Below, piece after piece: positions 29,363 through 39,386 of a stretch of DNA of 64,000 nt; position 1 is the stretch's first letter; each line of letters starts with the position of its first letter. The position numbers and the translations under genes were made by a program. The notes beneath the pieces were generated by a model that did not search any database, was not told where the DNA came from, and worked only from the letters and a program-made list of their open reading frames with translations. This DNA comes from Oceanisphaera pacifica (GTDB lineage Bacteria; Pseudomonadota; Gammaproteobacteria; Enterobacterales; Aeromonadaceae). Where the stretch lies: NCBI RefSeq assembly GCF_017498065.1, contig NZ_JAGDFX010000006.1:124001-188000 (forward strand), in the 5' to 3' direction.

Positions 29363-29389
29363 CTCAAGTCACATTGCACGGAGAAGTTC

Positions 29390-30139
29390 ATGTGGATAGG
29401 GGTTGTTAGCCTCTTCCCGGAGATGTTCCGGGCAGTATCTGACTATGGAGTGACCGGGCGGGCCGTTAAAGAAGGTCTGCTGACATTTGAATGCTGGAAT
29501 CCACGGGATTTCGCCCAGGATAAACACCGCACTGTTGATGACAGACCCTACGGGGGCGGACCTGGGATGCTAATGATGGTTCAACCATTGCGTGACGCTA
29601 TTGCGGCAGCGCGAGCGGCAGCCGGCGAGGGAGCCAAGGTAATTTACCTTTCTCCTCAGGGCCGTAAGTTGGATCAGCAAGGCGTGACTGAGCTGGTAAC
29701 CAATAAGAAATTAATTTTGGTTGCAGGCCGGTATGAAGGTGTGGATGAGCGCATTATTCAAGCTGACGTTGATGAAGAATGGTCAGTGGGTGATTATGTG
29801 CTTAGTGGTGGTGAGTTGCCGGCCATGGTGCTGGTGGATGCGGTGGCCCGTTTGGTGCCCGGCGTTCTGGGTGACATGGCGAGTGCCGAGCAAGACTCTT
29901 TTACAGAAGGCTTGTTAGATCATCCTCACTACACGCGCCCTGAGCAGCTAGCGGGAATGGCCGTTCCTCGTGTGTTGTTAAGTGGCCACCACGCCGATGT
30001 GGACCGTTGGAGAATGCAGCAGTCGTTAGGCCGCACTTGGTTAAGAAGACCGGAGCTTTTAAACAACCTAGCTCTGACTGACGAGCAAGAACAGCTTCTT
30101 GCCCAATTCATTCGCGATTACCGCGCGTCTGAACAGTAG
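29390..30139 (+). CDS. trmD: tRNA (guanine-37-N1)-methyltransferase
   Basis: 249 residues. SPOUT-class enzyme making m1G37, needed to prevent +1 frameshifting. The trefoil-knot SAM site is seen in [12 protein letters not shown] and [13 protein letters not shown], and the [11 protein letters not shown] segment is intact. C-terminal helical domain with [22 protein letters not shown]. 27 nt after rimM. Confidence 0.97.
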   Translation: MWIGVVSLFPEMFRAVSDYGVTGRAVKEGLLTFECWNPRDFAQDKHRTVDDRPYGGGPGMLMMVQPLRDAIAAARAAAGEGAKVIYLSPQGRKLDQQGVTELVTNKKLILVAGRYEGVDERIIQADVDEEWSVGDYVLSGGELPAMVLVDAVARLVPGVLGDMASAEQDSFTEGLLDHPHYTRPEQLAGMAVPRVLLSGHHADVDRWRMQQSLGRTWLRRPELLNNLALTDEQEQLLAQFIRDYRASEQ

Positions 30140-30171
30140 AGTTTTCAGTTTACCCTAGGTAAGGAAATATT

Positions 30172-30531
30172 ATGAGCAACATCATTAAGCAAATTGAAGA
30201 CGAACAGTTACGTACCGACCATCCTGAGTTTAACCCAGGTGATACCGTACGTGTTCAAGTACGCGTTGCCGAAGGTGGCAAAGAGCGTCTACAGGCATAC
30301 GAAGGCGTGGTAATTGCTAAGCGTAACCGTGGCCTGCACTCTTCTTTCACCGTACGTAAAGTATCAAGCGGTGAAGGCGTTGAGCGTACATTCCAGACTC
30401 ACAGCCCGTTGATCGGCAGCGTAGAACTGAAGCGCCGTGGCGCTGTACGTCGCGCTAAACTGTACTACTTGCGTGAGCGTTCAGGTAAATCAGCGCGTAT
30501 TAAAGAGCGTTTGGTTCCTCGCGGCAAGTAA
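30172..30531 (+). CDS. rplS: 50S ribosomal protein L19
   Basis: 119 residues of the L19 family, at the 30S-50S interface. Recognised by [13 protein letters not shown], the [13 protein letters not shown] block and [27 protein letters not shown] ribosome site. Last gene of the operon; a strong terminator follows 20 nt later. Confidence 0.98.
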   Translation: MSNIIKQIEDEQLRTDHPEFNPGDTVRVQVRVAEGGKERLQAYEGVVIAKRNRGLHSSFTVRKVSSGEGVERTFQTHSPLIGSVELKRRGAVRRAKLYYLRERSGKSARIKERLVPRGK

Positions 30532-30551
30532 TACTGCCGACCGGTTGTGTC

Positions 30552-30580
30552 AAAAGGCCCGCATTTGCGGGCCTTTTTGT
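30552..30580 (+). terminator. Rho-independent terminator of the rpsP operon
   Basis: 11-bp stem (30552-30562 with 30567-30577), 4-nt loop and a T run. Confidence 0.93.
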
Positions 30581-30593
30581 TTGCTAAAAGTGA

Positions 30594-30621
30594 AGCGCCA
30601 AGCGCCCGGCGCCCAGCCAAG
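30594..30621 (+). repeat. AGC-heptad array after the rplS terminator
   Basis: Four 7-nt units (AGCGCCA, AGCGCCC, GGCGCCC, AGCCAAG). This is the one clear case where an array follows a classical terminator. Its CCAAG end is complementary to the reversed array at 30687-30742. Confidence 0.6.
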
Positions 30622-30686
30622 AGTAAACAGCTATTTTCTCCTCCTGATACTGGTCAGGAGCTGGTTTTGATGTCTATTATTTAGCC

Positions 30687-30742
30687 TTGGTGCTTGGTGC
30701 TTGGTGCTTGGTGCTTGGTGCTTGGTGCTTGGTGCTTGGTGC
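30687..30742. repeat. Eight perfect tandem copies of a 7-bp unit
   Basis: TTGGTGC repeated eight times without a mismatch (56 bp); read on the minus strand it is AGCACCA. It ends 20 nt before the MFS start codon. Perfect copies imply recent expansion and possible length variation. Confidence 0.95.
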
Positions 30743-30762
30743 TGTTACTTGAGGGAATATAA

Positions 30763-31944
30763 ATGCCTATTACGGTGTGGGGCTTATCAATAGCGCAGGC
30801 GCTATTGATGTCGGGTAATATTTTACTGGTGTCTATTTCAGCGCTAGTCGGGCAAGAGCTAGCCGTGCATCCGGCACTGATCACCTTACCCATCGCCTGT
30901 CAGTTTTTAGGCTTAATCACGGCCACCTTGCCAGCAGCCCATCTAATGCAAAAACTGGGACGAAAAATCGGCTTTATTCTAGGTAACTTAATCGGGTTGT
31001 TAGGCACTTGGGTGGCGTTACAGGGCTTGGTAGCAGCCAGTTTAACCTGGTTTGCCCTAGGCACTTTTTTAATTGGTATCGCCATTGGTGTTGGCCAGCA
31101 ATACCGCTTTGCGGCATTAGAGGCCTGTGCGTCGGCCCAGCATGCGCGCGCCATTAGTATGGTGATGGCCGGGGGCGTTTTAGCCGCCATTATTGGCCCT
31201 AACTTGGCGATATTATCGCAAAATTGGCATGATGCTAGCCCCTACGCTGGGGCATTTTATGGTTTGTTTGGTCTCTATGTATTAGCACTATTATTAATTG
31301 TGAGCTTACCGCTGCTTAAACCAAGTGTGGAGCATATAGACACTGGCGTTCGGCCTTATCGCGTGCTATTTCGCCAACCATTACTGGTGGCGGCCATTGC
31401 GTCTGGCATGATTGGCTATGGCATTATGGTGTTGATCATGACCGCCACGCCACTGGCAATGAACCAAGCACAACATGGCTTTAATGATACCGCCTATGTC
31501 ATTCAGTGGCATGTGCTGGGCATGTTTGTGCCATCCTTTTTTACTGGTAACTTGATCCGACGCTTTACTACCCGCCGCGTTATTTTATGGGGTTGTGGGG
31601 CTTTATTGCTCAGTGTGGCGGTGAATTTGGCTGGGCAGGGTTTTTGGTATTATTGGTGGGGCTTATTATTACTGGGTGTGGGTTGGAACTTTACGTTTAT
31701 TGGCGCCACGCATTTGCTGACGTTTAGCTATTTACCTGCAGAAAAAGCCAAGGTACAGGGCATTAATGAATGCTTTGTTTTTAGCGCAGCCGCATTAGGC
31801 AGCTTATTTGCCGGACAGGGCTTGGCGATGCTGGGTTGGCTTGGCTTAAACCTTTTTGCAACACCTTGGATCTTATTCGTCGCCATGCTTATCTGGCGAT
31901 TAAAAGAACAAACTCCCAGCGCAGCTGTTAGTGAGCAGCCGTAA
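30763..31944 (+). CDS. MFS transporter
   Basis: 393 residues, about 12 hydrophobic helices. The major facilitator loop 2-3 signature is present in reduced form (HLMQKLGRKIGFILGN, about 67-82). A central cytoplasmic loop near 190-205 separates two six-helix halves. The N-terminal half has an unusual GVGQQYRFAALEACAS segment. I cannot assign a substrate. ATG with GAGGG upstream. The 8-copy heptad array ends 20 nt before it, so array length may affect expression. A short array begins at its stop codon. Confidence 0.85.
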   Translation: MPITVWGLSIAQALLMSGNILLVSISALVGQELAVHPALITLPIACQFLGLITATLPAAHLMQKLGRKIGFILGNLIGLLGTWVALQGLVAASLTWFALGTFLIGIAIGVGQQYRFAALEACASAQHARAISMVMAGGVLAAIIGPNLAILSQNWHDASPYAGAFYGLFGLYVLALLLIVSLPLLKPSVEHIDTGVRPYRVLFRQPLLVAAIASGMIGYGIMVLIMTATPLAMNQAQHGFNDTAYVIQWHVLGMFVPSFFTGNLIRRFTTRRVILWGCGALLLSVAVNLAGQGFWYYWWGLLLLGVGWNFTFIGATHLLTFSYLPAEKAKVQGINECFVFSAAALGSLFAGQGLAMLGWLGLNLFATPWILFVAMLIWRLKEQTPSAAVSEQP

Positions 31945-32302
31945 GCGGTCAGCTGTTTTGTAGCCGCTGCGTTAGCTGCGAAATTCAGCGCGGCAATCCA
32001 TTTCGAAAGAAAGCGCTACGCCTAACGTTGAGCGCTTTACGTTAAAGAAAACTGCGATTTGGTTTTTCTCGTAAGGCGCTCAGCGTAAAGCGTATAGAAA
32101 GCCGGAAGCTCAGAGCTGGAAGCGGTAAACTAAACAAAAACACTGAGGCATTTTTATTTTTGGTTTTACTTCCGGCTTCTAGCTTCAAGCTTATTACTGT
32201 CTGTTAAATGGATTGCCGCGTCGTTGCACTCCTCGCAATGAGCAATCCTCGCAATGACCAAAGGGGGGCTCCGGCTTTGCGTAGGGTCGAATTCATTCGA
32301 CC
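31944..32302. repeat. Intergenic repeat block with dispersed mosaic copy 2
   Basis: This 370-bp convergent gap between the MFS gene and mutH has no gene. From the left: AGC heptads starting in the MFS stop codon; a partial GCGGCAATCCA element (31990-32001); GCGTAAA-type heptads; the reverse-complement copy of the 15610-15845 mosaic (about 32048-32302) including the CATTGCGAGGAG element (32209-32258, with an extra partial tandem copy); and GTAGGGTCGAATTCATTCGACC (32281-32302), a palindrome seen again at 58301. Confidence 0.8.
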
Positions 32303-32315
32303 GCTTTTGCTTTAT

Positions 32316-32993
32316 TTACAGCATAAAATGTTTGGCGAGCAGGGCGGCGGTGAAGGGGATCTTTAAATAAAAACCGCGAGGTAGCGTCATAATGGGCTGA
32401 CCCTGTTCGCCTATGGCCTCAGTCAGTGCTTTACTGTTGGCAGCCTTAGGGCGCAGTTGCAGCACTTGGCCATGGCGAGCACTAATACTTTGCACTTGGC
32501 CTAAGCTTATCAACTCCATGATCTCTTCCCAGTCTTGGCGTAATAGTTGTTCTTGCTCTGCACTGGGGCGCCATAATAATGGCTGGCCTATTATACGATC
32601 CCCAGGCGGCGAAGCGCGATCGCCAATAATAGGGATCCAAAGTACGCAAGATAACTTATTTCGCACATTTGAGTCCTGCCAGCGTAAGCCACTAATGCCG
32701 ATTAACGGCGCCACACTAACAAAGGTGGTCTCTAATGGCTTAGCTTGGTGATTGATAGGGATCGTTTTAAGCTCTACCCCTAACTCAGGAAAATCTTGCT
32801 CAGGCTTAGATCCAGCGCTCGCCCCTAAAGCTAATTCCAGTAATTGACCAATCCACCCTTTATCCCTTCGTAGATCGTTAGGTGTGGCAATCGATAGGCT
32901 ATCGGCCAGCTCTCTCAATGACCAGCCAGCTAATTGTTCGGCGCGATCTAATAACAAGGCGACTGAGCTAGGAGGATCAATATGGCTGTTCAA
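32316..32993 (-). CDS. mutH: DNA mismatch repair endonuclease MutH
   Basis: 225 residues (E. coli 229). Nicks the unmethylated strand at hemimethylated GATC sites when activated by MutL. The catalytic triad Asp67, Glu74, Lys76 (in [11 protein letters not shown]) matches E. coli D70/E77/K79. Presence implies a Dam-methylating, MutHLS-type organism. The start is TTG 32993 with a weak ribosome site, so the N-terminus could be a few residues shorter. Confidence 0.95.
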   Translation of the reverse strand: MNSHIDPPSSVALLLDRAEQLAGWSLRELADSLSIATPNDLRRDKGWIGQLLELALGASAGSKPEQDFPELGVELKTIPINHQAKPLETTFVSVAPLIGISGLRWQDSNVRNKLSCVLWIPIIGDRASPPGDRIIGQPLLWRPSAEQEQLLRQDWEEIMELISLGQVQSISARHGQVLQLRPKAANSKALTEAIGEQGQPIMTLPRGFYLKIPFTAALLAKHFML

Positions 32994-33666
32994 AATATCA
33001 CCAATGATAGATAGAAATATAAATATTGACTACTCGATCAATAAATAGTGTAAAGCATTGATTGTAATAGATTAATCGTTAAAGACTAATTTGCTTTTTT
33101 CATTACGACATCATATAGCGTTTTTATCTAACTATAAACAGTCTGTTACACAGGCTTATCCACAGGAATTCTGGATAACTGTTATCTGTTATAATTTTGC
33201 TATTTATTGTCACTGTTACTCAAGGTGAATGGTATTTTACGCGCTAATACAGAACATTTTTTGTTACTTTTTGTGGATAACTAGGTGTTGGTTGTTTTTT
33301 GAGCTGTGGGTTTTGCTCACAATATGATTATTTTTATATAAACTGTAAGAAGATCCAGCATGATCCTTTTTTGTTTGTCTAAGCTTTTGATTTTATAGTG
33401 ATATTATTTTTGTGTTTTCATTTTTATACAGTGTATTCATGAGTCGATATAAGATAAGATCTCAAGCTATACAGCATTTACCACAAGCTTATCCACAACA
33501 TTTGGGGAAGATGCTCCTGCACTCATGATTTTTTTGTTTATAACTATTGACAAAAATACAAGTTATTCAGTATTGCTGTGAATTTTTTTGTTTGTAGCAT
33601 CATTTGCCGAGAATAGGGGAATATGGAACAATCCTGCTTATGTTATTTTTTTAGTCTGGTGATTGC
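32994..33666. promoter_or_regulatory. AT-rich DnaA-box cluster between mutH and rppH (DARS2-like candidate)
   Basis: 673 bp without a gene. Three consensus DnaA boxes TTATCCACA occur: 33156-33164 (+), 33272-33280 (-) and 33489-33497 (+). A weaker CTGGATAAC lies 7 nt after the first, and GATC sites are at about 33035, 33352, 33362 and 33459. AT content is clearly higher than in neighbouring genes. In E. coli the locus DARS2, which regenerates ATP-DnaA, lies beside mutH. Box spacing differs from what I can recall of the DARS core, so the functional call is inference. Confidence 0.55.
33547..33576 (+). promoter_or_regulatory. Possible rppH promoter
   Basis: A perfect TTGACA -35 (33547-33552) is followed after 18 bp by TATTGC. 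The -10 is weak, so this is a tentative call. It lies about 90 nt before the rppH start. Confidence 0.35.
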
Positions 33667-34179
33667 GTGATAGATGGCGACGGTTTTCGTCCCAATGTAG
33701 GCATAGTGATCTGCAATCGCAAAGGTCAAGTGTTATGGGCTAGGCGCTATGGGCAACACTCTTGGCAGTTTCCTCAGGGGGGCGTAGATGAGGGTGAAAC
33801 CCCAGAGCAGTCTATGTACCGAGAGCTGTATGAAGAGATAGGACTTAGGCCTGAGCACGTTACTTTGCTGGCCGTAACACGACATTGGCTTAAATATAAA
33901 CTGCCTAAGCGGTTAGTGCGTTGGGACAGTAATCCTGTTTGCATTGGGCAAAAACAAAAATGGTTTTTGTTGAGGTTAGAGCCTGAACACGAATCCCATA
34001 TTGAATTTGGCTGTCATGGGCTGCCGGAGTTTGATGATTGGCGCTGGGTCAGTTATTGGTATCCGGTGCGCCAAGTGGTGTCTTTTAAACGTGAAGTGTA
34101 CCGACGGGTGCTTAAAGAATTTGCTCCCATTGTCATGGCCGAGCAGGGGCGCCGAGACGTGCGTAAACGACACCGGTAA
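33667..34179 (+). CDS. rppH: RNA 5'-pyrophosphohydrolase
   Basis: 170 residues (E. coli 176). Nudix enzyme that converts 5'-triphosphate or diphosphate mRNA ends to monophosphate and triggers RNase E decay. The Nudix box spans about 38-60 ([20 protein letters not shown]). [11 protein letters not shown] at the N-terminus and the [19 protein letters not shown] block are typical. GTG start at 33667. Order rppH-ptsP-lgt-thyA is as in E. coli. Confidence 0.95.
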   Translation: MIDGDGFRPNVGIVICNRKGQVLWARRYGQHSWQFPQGGVDEGETPEQSMYRELYEEIGLRPEHVTLLAVTRHWLKYKLPKRLVRWDSNPVCIGQKQKWFLLRLEPEHESHIEFGCHGLPEFDDWRWVSYWYPVRQVVSFKREVYRRVLKEFAPIVMAEQGRRDVRKRHR

Positions 34180-34194
34180 AAAGTAATAGCCGCA

Positions 34195-34341
34195 AGCGAT
34201 AAGCTTGAAGCAGTAAGTTAACAGCAAGAGAAAGCCGTACTTTTTGATGCAGCGTTAAATACAAGACTCAGTCATTGGCTGCAATGTGGTAAGACATATA
34301 GCGTAAGGCGTATAACTTAAAGCGTATAATTTCAGGCGCAT
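34195..34341 (+). repeat. Two AGC-heptad arrays between rppH and ptsP
   Basis: Six units (AGCGATA, AGCTTGA, AGCAGTA, AGTTAAC, AGCAAGA, GAAAGCC) run from 34195, 16 nt after the rppH stop. Six more of the GCGTAA/GCGTAT type run from 34300 to 34341, ending just before the ptsP ribosome site. Confidence 0.6.
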
Positions 34342-34363
34342 ATCTGTATTTAAGGAGGTGGCT

Positions 34364-36640
34364 GTGCTAAAGGAATTGCGAGCAATCGTTCAGCAGGTAA
34401 CGGCCAGCTCCGATCTGAATAACGCCATGAAAGAATTAGTGCAGCAAACCCGCTTTGCCATGCAGGTGGATTGCTGCTCTATTTATTTGTATCAAGAACG
34501 CCAGCAAAACTATTTATTAACAGCCACCGACGGTTTAGCCCCGAGTGCCGAGGGGCGCGCTATTATGCCCTTGGGGCAGGGGATAGTTGGCTTGATTGGT
34601 GATAAAGAAGAGCTTATAAACTTAGCTGATGCCCGCTCGCACCCTCAATTTAAATACCTGCCTGAAACCGGTGAAGACGCCTTTATTTCATTTTTAGGCG
34701 CGCCCATTATTCACCAACGTAAAACCTTAGGTGTGCTGGTAGTACAGCAAAAACAAGCACGGTTATTTGAAGAGGGTGAAGAATCTTTTCTGGTTACGCT
34801 GGCGTCACAACTGGCCACTGTTATTGCCCATGCCGAAGCTAAGGGCAACTTACTCTCACCTAATTGGCACGGTGTATTGCGAGGGTTGGCAGGATCGCCT
34901 GGGGTGGCCATTGGGCGTGCTTGGGTATGGCGACCCAGAATTACATTGGATCAAGTGAAAGAGCGCCAAGGGAATGATATCGCCTTACAGCACGCTCGGT
35001 TAGACAAGGTACTAATACAAGTTGAAGATGAACTGAATGGCTTAGCGCTGCGCTTTCAAGAGTCGCAAGCCAGTGAGTCAGTCGCCGTGTTTGAGGTTTA
35101 TCAGTATATCCTTAAAGATCCCATGTTTATTGGTTTGATCCGCGATGAAATATACGCAGGTTGGATTGCTGGCAGTGCCGTAAAGCGAGTATGTGAGCGA
35201 CAAATTAAGAAATTTGGCAATATGTCAGATTTGTATTTGCGTGAGCGAGCGGCAGATATTCGTGATTTAGGACAGCGATTAATTACCCGCTTGATTCATG
35301 AAGACGAGGGAATGTTTACCCTTACCCTAGATGAGCCTATTATTTTGGTGGCTGATGAAATTAGTGCAACCTTAATTGCTGAAATTCCCCCTAATAAACT
35401 TAAAGGCATGGTCTCGGCCAAAGGATCCATTAACTCTCATGCCGCTATTTTGGCGCGATCTATGGGCATTCCCGCGGTGATGGGGATTGATCACACCTTT
35501 GAGTTGTTAGAGGATCGCACTCTGATCGTTGATGGTTTTCATGGGGATCTGTTAGTTGAGCCCATTCAGTCAGTGCTGCGTGAGTACCGGCGTTTGATCG
35601 CTCAAGAAGAGAAAATGGATGCGCTATTTGCCAGTGTCTTGCATCAAGACGCCATTACCCTAGACAAAGCGCCGGTCTCTTTACTGCTTAATGCCGGTTT
35701 AAGTGTTGAAACGGATGTGACGGCGAACGATGCGGTGGATGGCATTGGGTTATTTCGCACCGAAATTCCTTTTATGATGCGCGATCGCTTCCCCTCAGAA
35801 CAAGAACAAGTCATTTGTTATCGTCGGGTAATGGCGGGGTTTGTGGGTAAACCCGTGTGTATGCGCACCTTAGATGTGGGCGGCGATAAACAATTACCCT
35901 ATTTCCCTATTGTAGAAGAGAATCCTTTTCTGGGCTGGCGGGGCATACGCCTAACGTTGGATCATCCCGAGATATTTTTAGTTCAGCTTAAAGCCATGCT
36001 TCGTGCCAGCCAAGGCTTAGATAATCTATCTATTATGTTGCCCATGGTGACGAATTTAGATGAGGTGCGGGTAGCGCGGCGCATGCTTGATCGCGCGTGG
36101 CGAGAAGTATCCGCCGAAACGGCACAGCAAAAAGGCGATATTCGTTATCCCTGTTTAGGGGTGATGATAGAGGTGCCCTCGCTGCTTTATTTATTGCCCG
36201 AATTAGCGCCCTTAGTGGACTTTTGGTCGGTAGGAACCAACGATTTAACCCAATACTTACTGGCAGTAGATCGAAATAACGGTCGTGTTGCCAGTATTTA
36301 TGATGCCTTTCATCCTGCGATACTGCGCGCCCTGCAACAAATTTTTGACGTAGCCGAGCGTTATGGTAAGCCTGTTTCTGTATGTGGTGAGCTAGCTGGC
36401 GACCCTATTGGTGTGTTAGTACTGATGGCCATGGGATACCGGCGCTTTAGTATGAATAACAGTAATATTTTGCGTATTAAATACATAGTACGCCAATCTC
36501 GTTGTGATGAACTGCAAAAACTATTACAAGATTTGCTGAGTCAGCAGCAAGTGGGGGCGATTCAAGAAGCATTCAGTCGTTATTTAGAAGAGCGTGGGCT
36601 AAGCGGCCTACTGCGCGGCCCTAAAACTCCCAGACGATAA
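34364..36640 (+). CDS. ptsP: Phosphoenolpyruvate phosphotransferase EI-Ntr
   Basis: 758 residues. First enzyme of the nitrogen PTS; passes phosphate from PEP to NPr and EIIA-Ntr. N-terminal GAF domain (about 1-165, with glutamine/2-oxoglutarate sensing in enterics), the EI N domain, the phospho-His loop SAKGSINSHAAILARSMG (about 356-373) and the PEP-binding TIM barrel with MRTLDVGGDK, GWRGIR and VGTNDLTQY. I start it at GTG 34364: AAGGAGGT lies at 34352-34359, so the in-frame GTG at 34358 would overlap the ribosome site. Confidence 0.95.
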   Translation: MLKELRAIVQQVTASSDLNNAMKELVQQTRFAMQVDCCSIYLYQERQQNYLLTATDGLAPSAEGRAIMPLGQGIVGLIGDKEELINLADARSHPQFKYLPETGEDAFISFLGAPIIHQRKTLGVLVVQQKQARLFEEGEESFLVTLASQLATVIAHAEAKGNLLSPNWHGVLRGLAGSPGVAIGRAWVWRPRITLDQVKERQGNDIALQHARLDKVLIQVEDELNGLALRFQESQASESVAVFEVYQYILKDPMFIGLIRDEIYAGWIAGSAVKRVCERQIKKFGNMSDLYLRERAADIRDLGQRLITRLIHEDEGMFTLTLDEPIILVADEISATLIAEIPPNKLKGMVSAKGSINSHAAILARSMGIPAVMGIDHTFELLEDRTLIVDGFHGDLLVEPIQSVLREYRRLIAQEEKMDALFASVLHQDAITLDKAPVSLLLNAGLSVETDVTANDAVDGIGLFRTEIPFMMRDRFPSEQEQVICYRRVMAGFVGKPVCMRTLDVGGDKQLPYFPIVEENPFLGWRGIRLTLDHPEIFLVQLKAMLRASQGLDNLSIMLPMVTNLDEVRVARRMLDRAWREVSAETAQQKGDIRYPCLGVMIEVPSLLYLLPELAPLVDFWSVGTNDLTQYLLAVDRNNGRVASIYDAFHPAILRALQQIFDVAERYGKPVSVCGELAGDPIGVLVLMAMGYRRFSMNNSNILRIKYIVRQSRCDELQKLLQDLLSQQQVGAIQEAFSRYLEERGLSGLLRGPKTPRR

Positions 36641-36718
36641 CACAGCCTCTCGGTACTTCTGGTATTTTGCACGCTGGGATCGCACAATAGCGCCTTTTGT
36701 TATTGGTGGAGTAAAGGC

Positions 36719-37534
36719 ATGTCTGAGAGCCACTGGGTATTCCCAGGTTTTGATCCCGTTGCCATACAAATAGGGCCGCTTGCGGTGCATTGGTACGGAC
36801 TAATGTATTTACTGGGATTTCTATTTGCCTGGCTAATGGCTAATCGTCGTGCGGCACAGCCGGATTCAAATTGGACTCGGGATCAAGTGTCTGATGTGCT
36901 GTTTTATGGCTTTTTAGGGGTGATCGTCGGTGGTCGCCTTGGCTATGTCTTTTTCTATCAGTTTGATGTCTTTTTAGATGATCCTCTCTACCTGATTAAG
37001 ATCTGGACCGGCGGTATGTCGTTTCATGGCGGCTTAATGGGTGTGATCACCGCACTCTGGCTATATGCCCGCAAGCAAGGCAAAACCTTCTTTGCGGTGG
37101 CCGACTTTATTGCTCCCTTAATCCCTTTTGGCTTAGGTGCAGGCCGCATTGGTAACTTTATTAATGGCGAGCTATGGGGACGCGTGACTGAGGTGCCTTG
37201 GGGCATTATCTTTCCGGCTGCTGGCATGCTGCCTCGTCATCCCTCTCAGCTGTATCAGTTTGCCCTCGAAGGGGTGGTGTTACTCATTATACTGAATCTT
37301 GCTTGGCGTGCGCGTCCTCCAAGGGGGGTTGTGTCGGGCTTGTTCCTGAGTTGCTATGGGCTATTTCGCTTTTTGGTCGAGTTTGTACGAGAGCCAGACG
37401 TACAACTGGGCTTGTACTTAGATATGTTTAGCATGGGGCAGTTATTGTCGATGCCGATGATGCTGGCAGGTGCGTTTATGATTTGGGCGGCGTTTCGTCG
37501 TCCACAATGGTTTGGTAAAGGGGAAGTAGCATGA
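36719..37534 (+). CDS. lgt: Prolipoprotein diacylglyceryl transferase
   Basis: 271 residues, seven membrane segments. Adds diacylglycerol to the lipobox Cys of prolipoproteins. Conserved HGG (SFHGGLMG, about 101-108), the Lgt signature [14 protein letters not shown] and the LVEFVREPD segment are all visible. Ends with a 4-nt overlap (ATGA) with thyA, so translation is coupled as in many gammaproteobacteria. Confidence 0.97.
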   Translation: MSESHWVFPGFDPVAIQIGPLAVHWYGLMYLLGFLFAWLMANRRAAQPDSNWTRDQVSDVLFYGFLGVIVGGRLGYVFFYQFDVFLDDPLYLIKIWTGGMSFHGGLMGVITALWLYARKQGKTFFAVADFIAPLIPFGLGAGRIGNFINGELWGRVTEVPWGIIFPAAGMLPRHPSQLYQFALEGVVLLIILNLAWRARPPRGVVSGLFLSCYGLFRFLVEFVREPDVQLGLYLDMFSMGQLLSMPMMLAGAFMIWAAFRRPQWFGKGEVA

Positions 37535-38325
37535 AGGCTTATCTAGAATTAATGCAACATATACTGGATAAAGGGGCGGTAAAAGAAGACAGAACCGGCA
37601 CTGGCACCTTATCTGTATTTGGCCATCAAATGCGCTTTGATCTGGCACAGGGCTTTCCGCTGATCACCACTAAAAAGTGTCATTTAAAATCGATTATTCA
37701 TGAGCTGCTGTGGTTTCTAAATGGCGATACTAATATTGGCTATCTAAAAGAACATGGCGTGCGAATTTGGGACGAATGGGCCGATGAAAATGGCGACTTA
37801 GGCCCTGTTTATGGCCACCAGTGGCGCAGTTGGCAAGGGGCTGATGGCAGCACTATTGATCAAATTAGCCAAGCATTAGCGACCATTAAAGCTAATCCTG
37901 ATAGCCGTCGTATTATTGTCTCGGCTTGGAACGTGGGAGAGTTAGAGCAAATGGCATTAGCCCCTTGCCATGCCTTATTTCAGTTTTATGTGGTCAATGG
38001 TAAATTATCTTGTCAGCTTTATCAGCGCAGCTGTGATGTGTTTTTGGGTTTGCCTTTTAATATTGCAAGCTACGCCTTATTAACGCACATGCTGGCACAA
38101 CAGGCCGGCTTAGAGGTGGGAGACTTTGTGTGGACGGGGGGCGATGTTCATCTTTATAGTAACCATCTAGAACAAGCCAGACTACAGTTAGCCCGTGAGC
38201 CTTATGCACTGCCCAAGTTGCGTTTGGCACGCAAACCCAGCTCCCTATTTGACTATACTTTTGATGATTTTGTTATAGAGGATTATCAAGCGCATCCTCA
38301 TATTAAAGCGCCGGTGGCTATTTAA
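37531..38325 (+). CDS. thyA: Thymidylate synthase
   Basis: 264 residues, the same as E. coli ThyA. Makes dTMP from dUMP using methylene-tetrahydrofolate. The catalytic Cys lies in [12 protein letters not shown] (Cys146); the substrate arginine pair DSRRII, the [20 protein letters not shown] block and C-terminal APVAI are intact. Confidence 0.98.
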   Translation: MKAYLELMQHILDKGAVKEDRTGTGTLSVFGHQMRFDLAQGFPLITTKKCHLKSIIHELLWFLNGDTNIGYLKEHGVRIWDEWADENGDLGPVYGHQWRSWQGADGSTIDQISQALATIKANPDSRRIIVSAWNVGELEQMALAPCHALFQFYVVNGKLSCQLYQRSCDVFLGLPFNIASYALLTHMLAQQAGLEVGDFVWTGGDVHLYSNHLEQARLQLAREPYALPKLRLARKPSSLFDYTFDDFVIEDYQAHPHIKAPVAI

Positions 38326-38431
38326 CAGTGAGCTTGGCGCAGTGATACTCATAGCACGACAATAAGTCTCACCATAAGCAGGTTAGGCTTTTGTGTCTGC
38401 TGATTGCGCCATTGTGTTATGGAGATGACGT

Positions 38432-39376
38432 TTGTCACACCTAAATTACAATCATCTATATTATTTTTGGATGACGCAAAAAAAAGGCTCAGTGACGAAA
38501 GCTGCCGAGGCGCTATTTTTAACGCCGCAAACGGTCACTGGGCAAATTCGCCAGCTAGAGCAGCGTCTTGGCGGTAAGCTATTTAAGCGAAAAGGGCGGC
38601 AATTAGAGGCCAGTGAGCTGGGGCAATTGGTGTTTAAATACGCCGATCGTATGTTTAGCCTTTCTTATGAAATGCTTGATATAGTGCATTATCGTAAAGA
38701 AGATCACTTGATCTTTGATGTGGGTGTGGCCGATGCGCTCTCTAAGCGTTTAGCGAGCCGAGTGTTAATGTCGGTGATCCCCAATGATGATTCAATTCAT
38801 CTGCGCTGCTACGAGTCGACTCACGAAATGCTGTTAGAGCAGTTGAGTGAGCATAAATTAGATATGATCTTATCTGACTGTCCCGTCGACTCGGCCCAGC
38901 ATGCGGGGTTATTATCGAAGAAATTAGGGGAGTGTGATATTGGTTTTTATTGCCGAGAGCCACTGCCAACTAAGCCGTTTCCTGATTGCTTAGAAGAGCG
39001 TAGACTCTTAATTCCTGGACGGCGTACGGCCATGGGGCGACAATTACGCCATTGGTTAGAGGTACAGGGTTTAAAGCCGCAAATTTTAGGTGAGTTTGAT
39101 GATGCGGCGTTAATGAAAGCTTTTGGTTTTTTTAACCAGGGTATTTTTGTGGCCCCTGCTATTTATCGTGATGCAATTTTACAGTATCAACCGGTTATTG
39201 AAATTGGGCGAGTAGAAGAGCTAAAAGAAGAGTATTACGTGATTTTTGCCGAGCGAATGATCCAGCACCCCGCAGTGAAGCGGCTTTGTGAGAGTGATTT
39301 TACGTCACTGTTTTCGGGGCTGGACGATTTTTCTGCCGGTGTCGCTCCCGTGAGTTTTGACGGTGAATTTAGTTAA
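38432..39376 (+). CDS. nhaR: LysR-type transcriptional activator NhaR
   Basis: 314 residues (E. coli 301). Na+-responsive LysR regulator that activates the nhaA antiporter in E. coli. Strong similarity throughout: [11 protein letters not shown], the helix-turn-helix [53 protein letters not shown] and EIGRVEEL followed by [20 protein letters not shown] start at 38432 with GGAG 7 nt upstream. No nhaA lies next to it here, so its target is elsewhere. Neighbour rpsT matches the E. coli nha region. Confidence 0.93.
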   Translation: MSHLNYNHLYYFWMTQKKGSVTKAAEALFLTPQTVTGQIRQLEQRLGGKLFKRKGRQLEASELGQLVFKYADRMFSLSYEMLDIVHYRKEDHLIFDVGVADALSKRLASRVLMSVIPNDDSIHLRCYESTHEMLLEQLSEHKLDMILSDCPVDSAQHAGLLSKKLGECDIGFYCREPLPTKPFPDCLEERRLLIPGRRTAMGRQLRHWLEVQGLKPQILGEFDDAALMKAFGFFNQGIFVAPAIYRDAILQYQPVIEIGRVEELKEEYYVIFAERMIQHPAVKRLCESDFTSLFSGLDDFSAGVAPVSFDGEFS

Positions 39377-39386
39377 TTATTTGAAA

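Noticed and set aside
30687-30742. CRISPR-like or satellite array
   Set aside because: Contiguous 7-bp units with no spacers and no cas genes nearby; it is a microsatellite.
32994-33666. Chromosomal replication origin
   Set aside because: Three DnaA boxes and high AT suggest it, but dnaA, dnaN, mnmG and mioC are absent, the boxes are far apart, and no 13-mer-type AT repeat array is visible. A DARS2-like site fits the neighbours better.
34358-34363. GTG start at 34358 for ptsP
   Set aside because: It overlaps the AAGGAGGT ribosome site; the GTG at 34364 has correct spacing.
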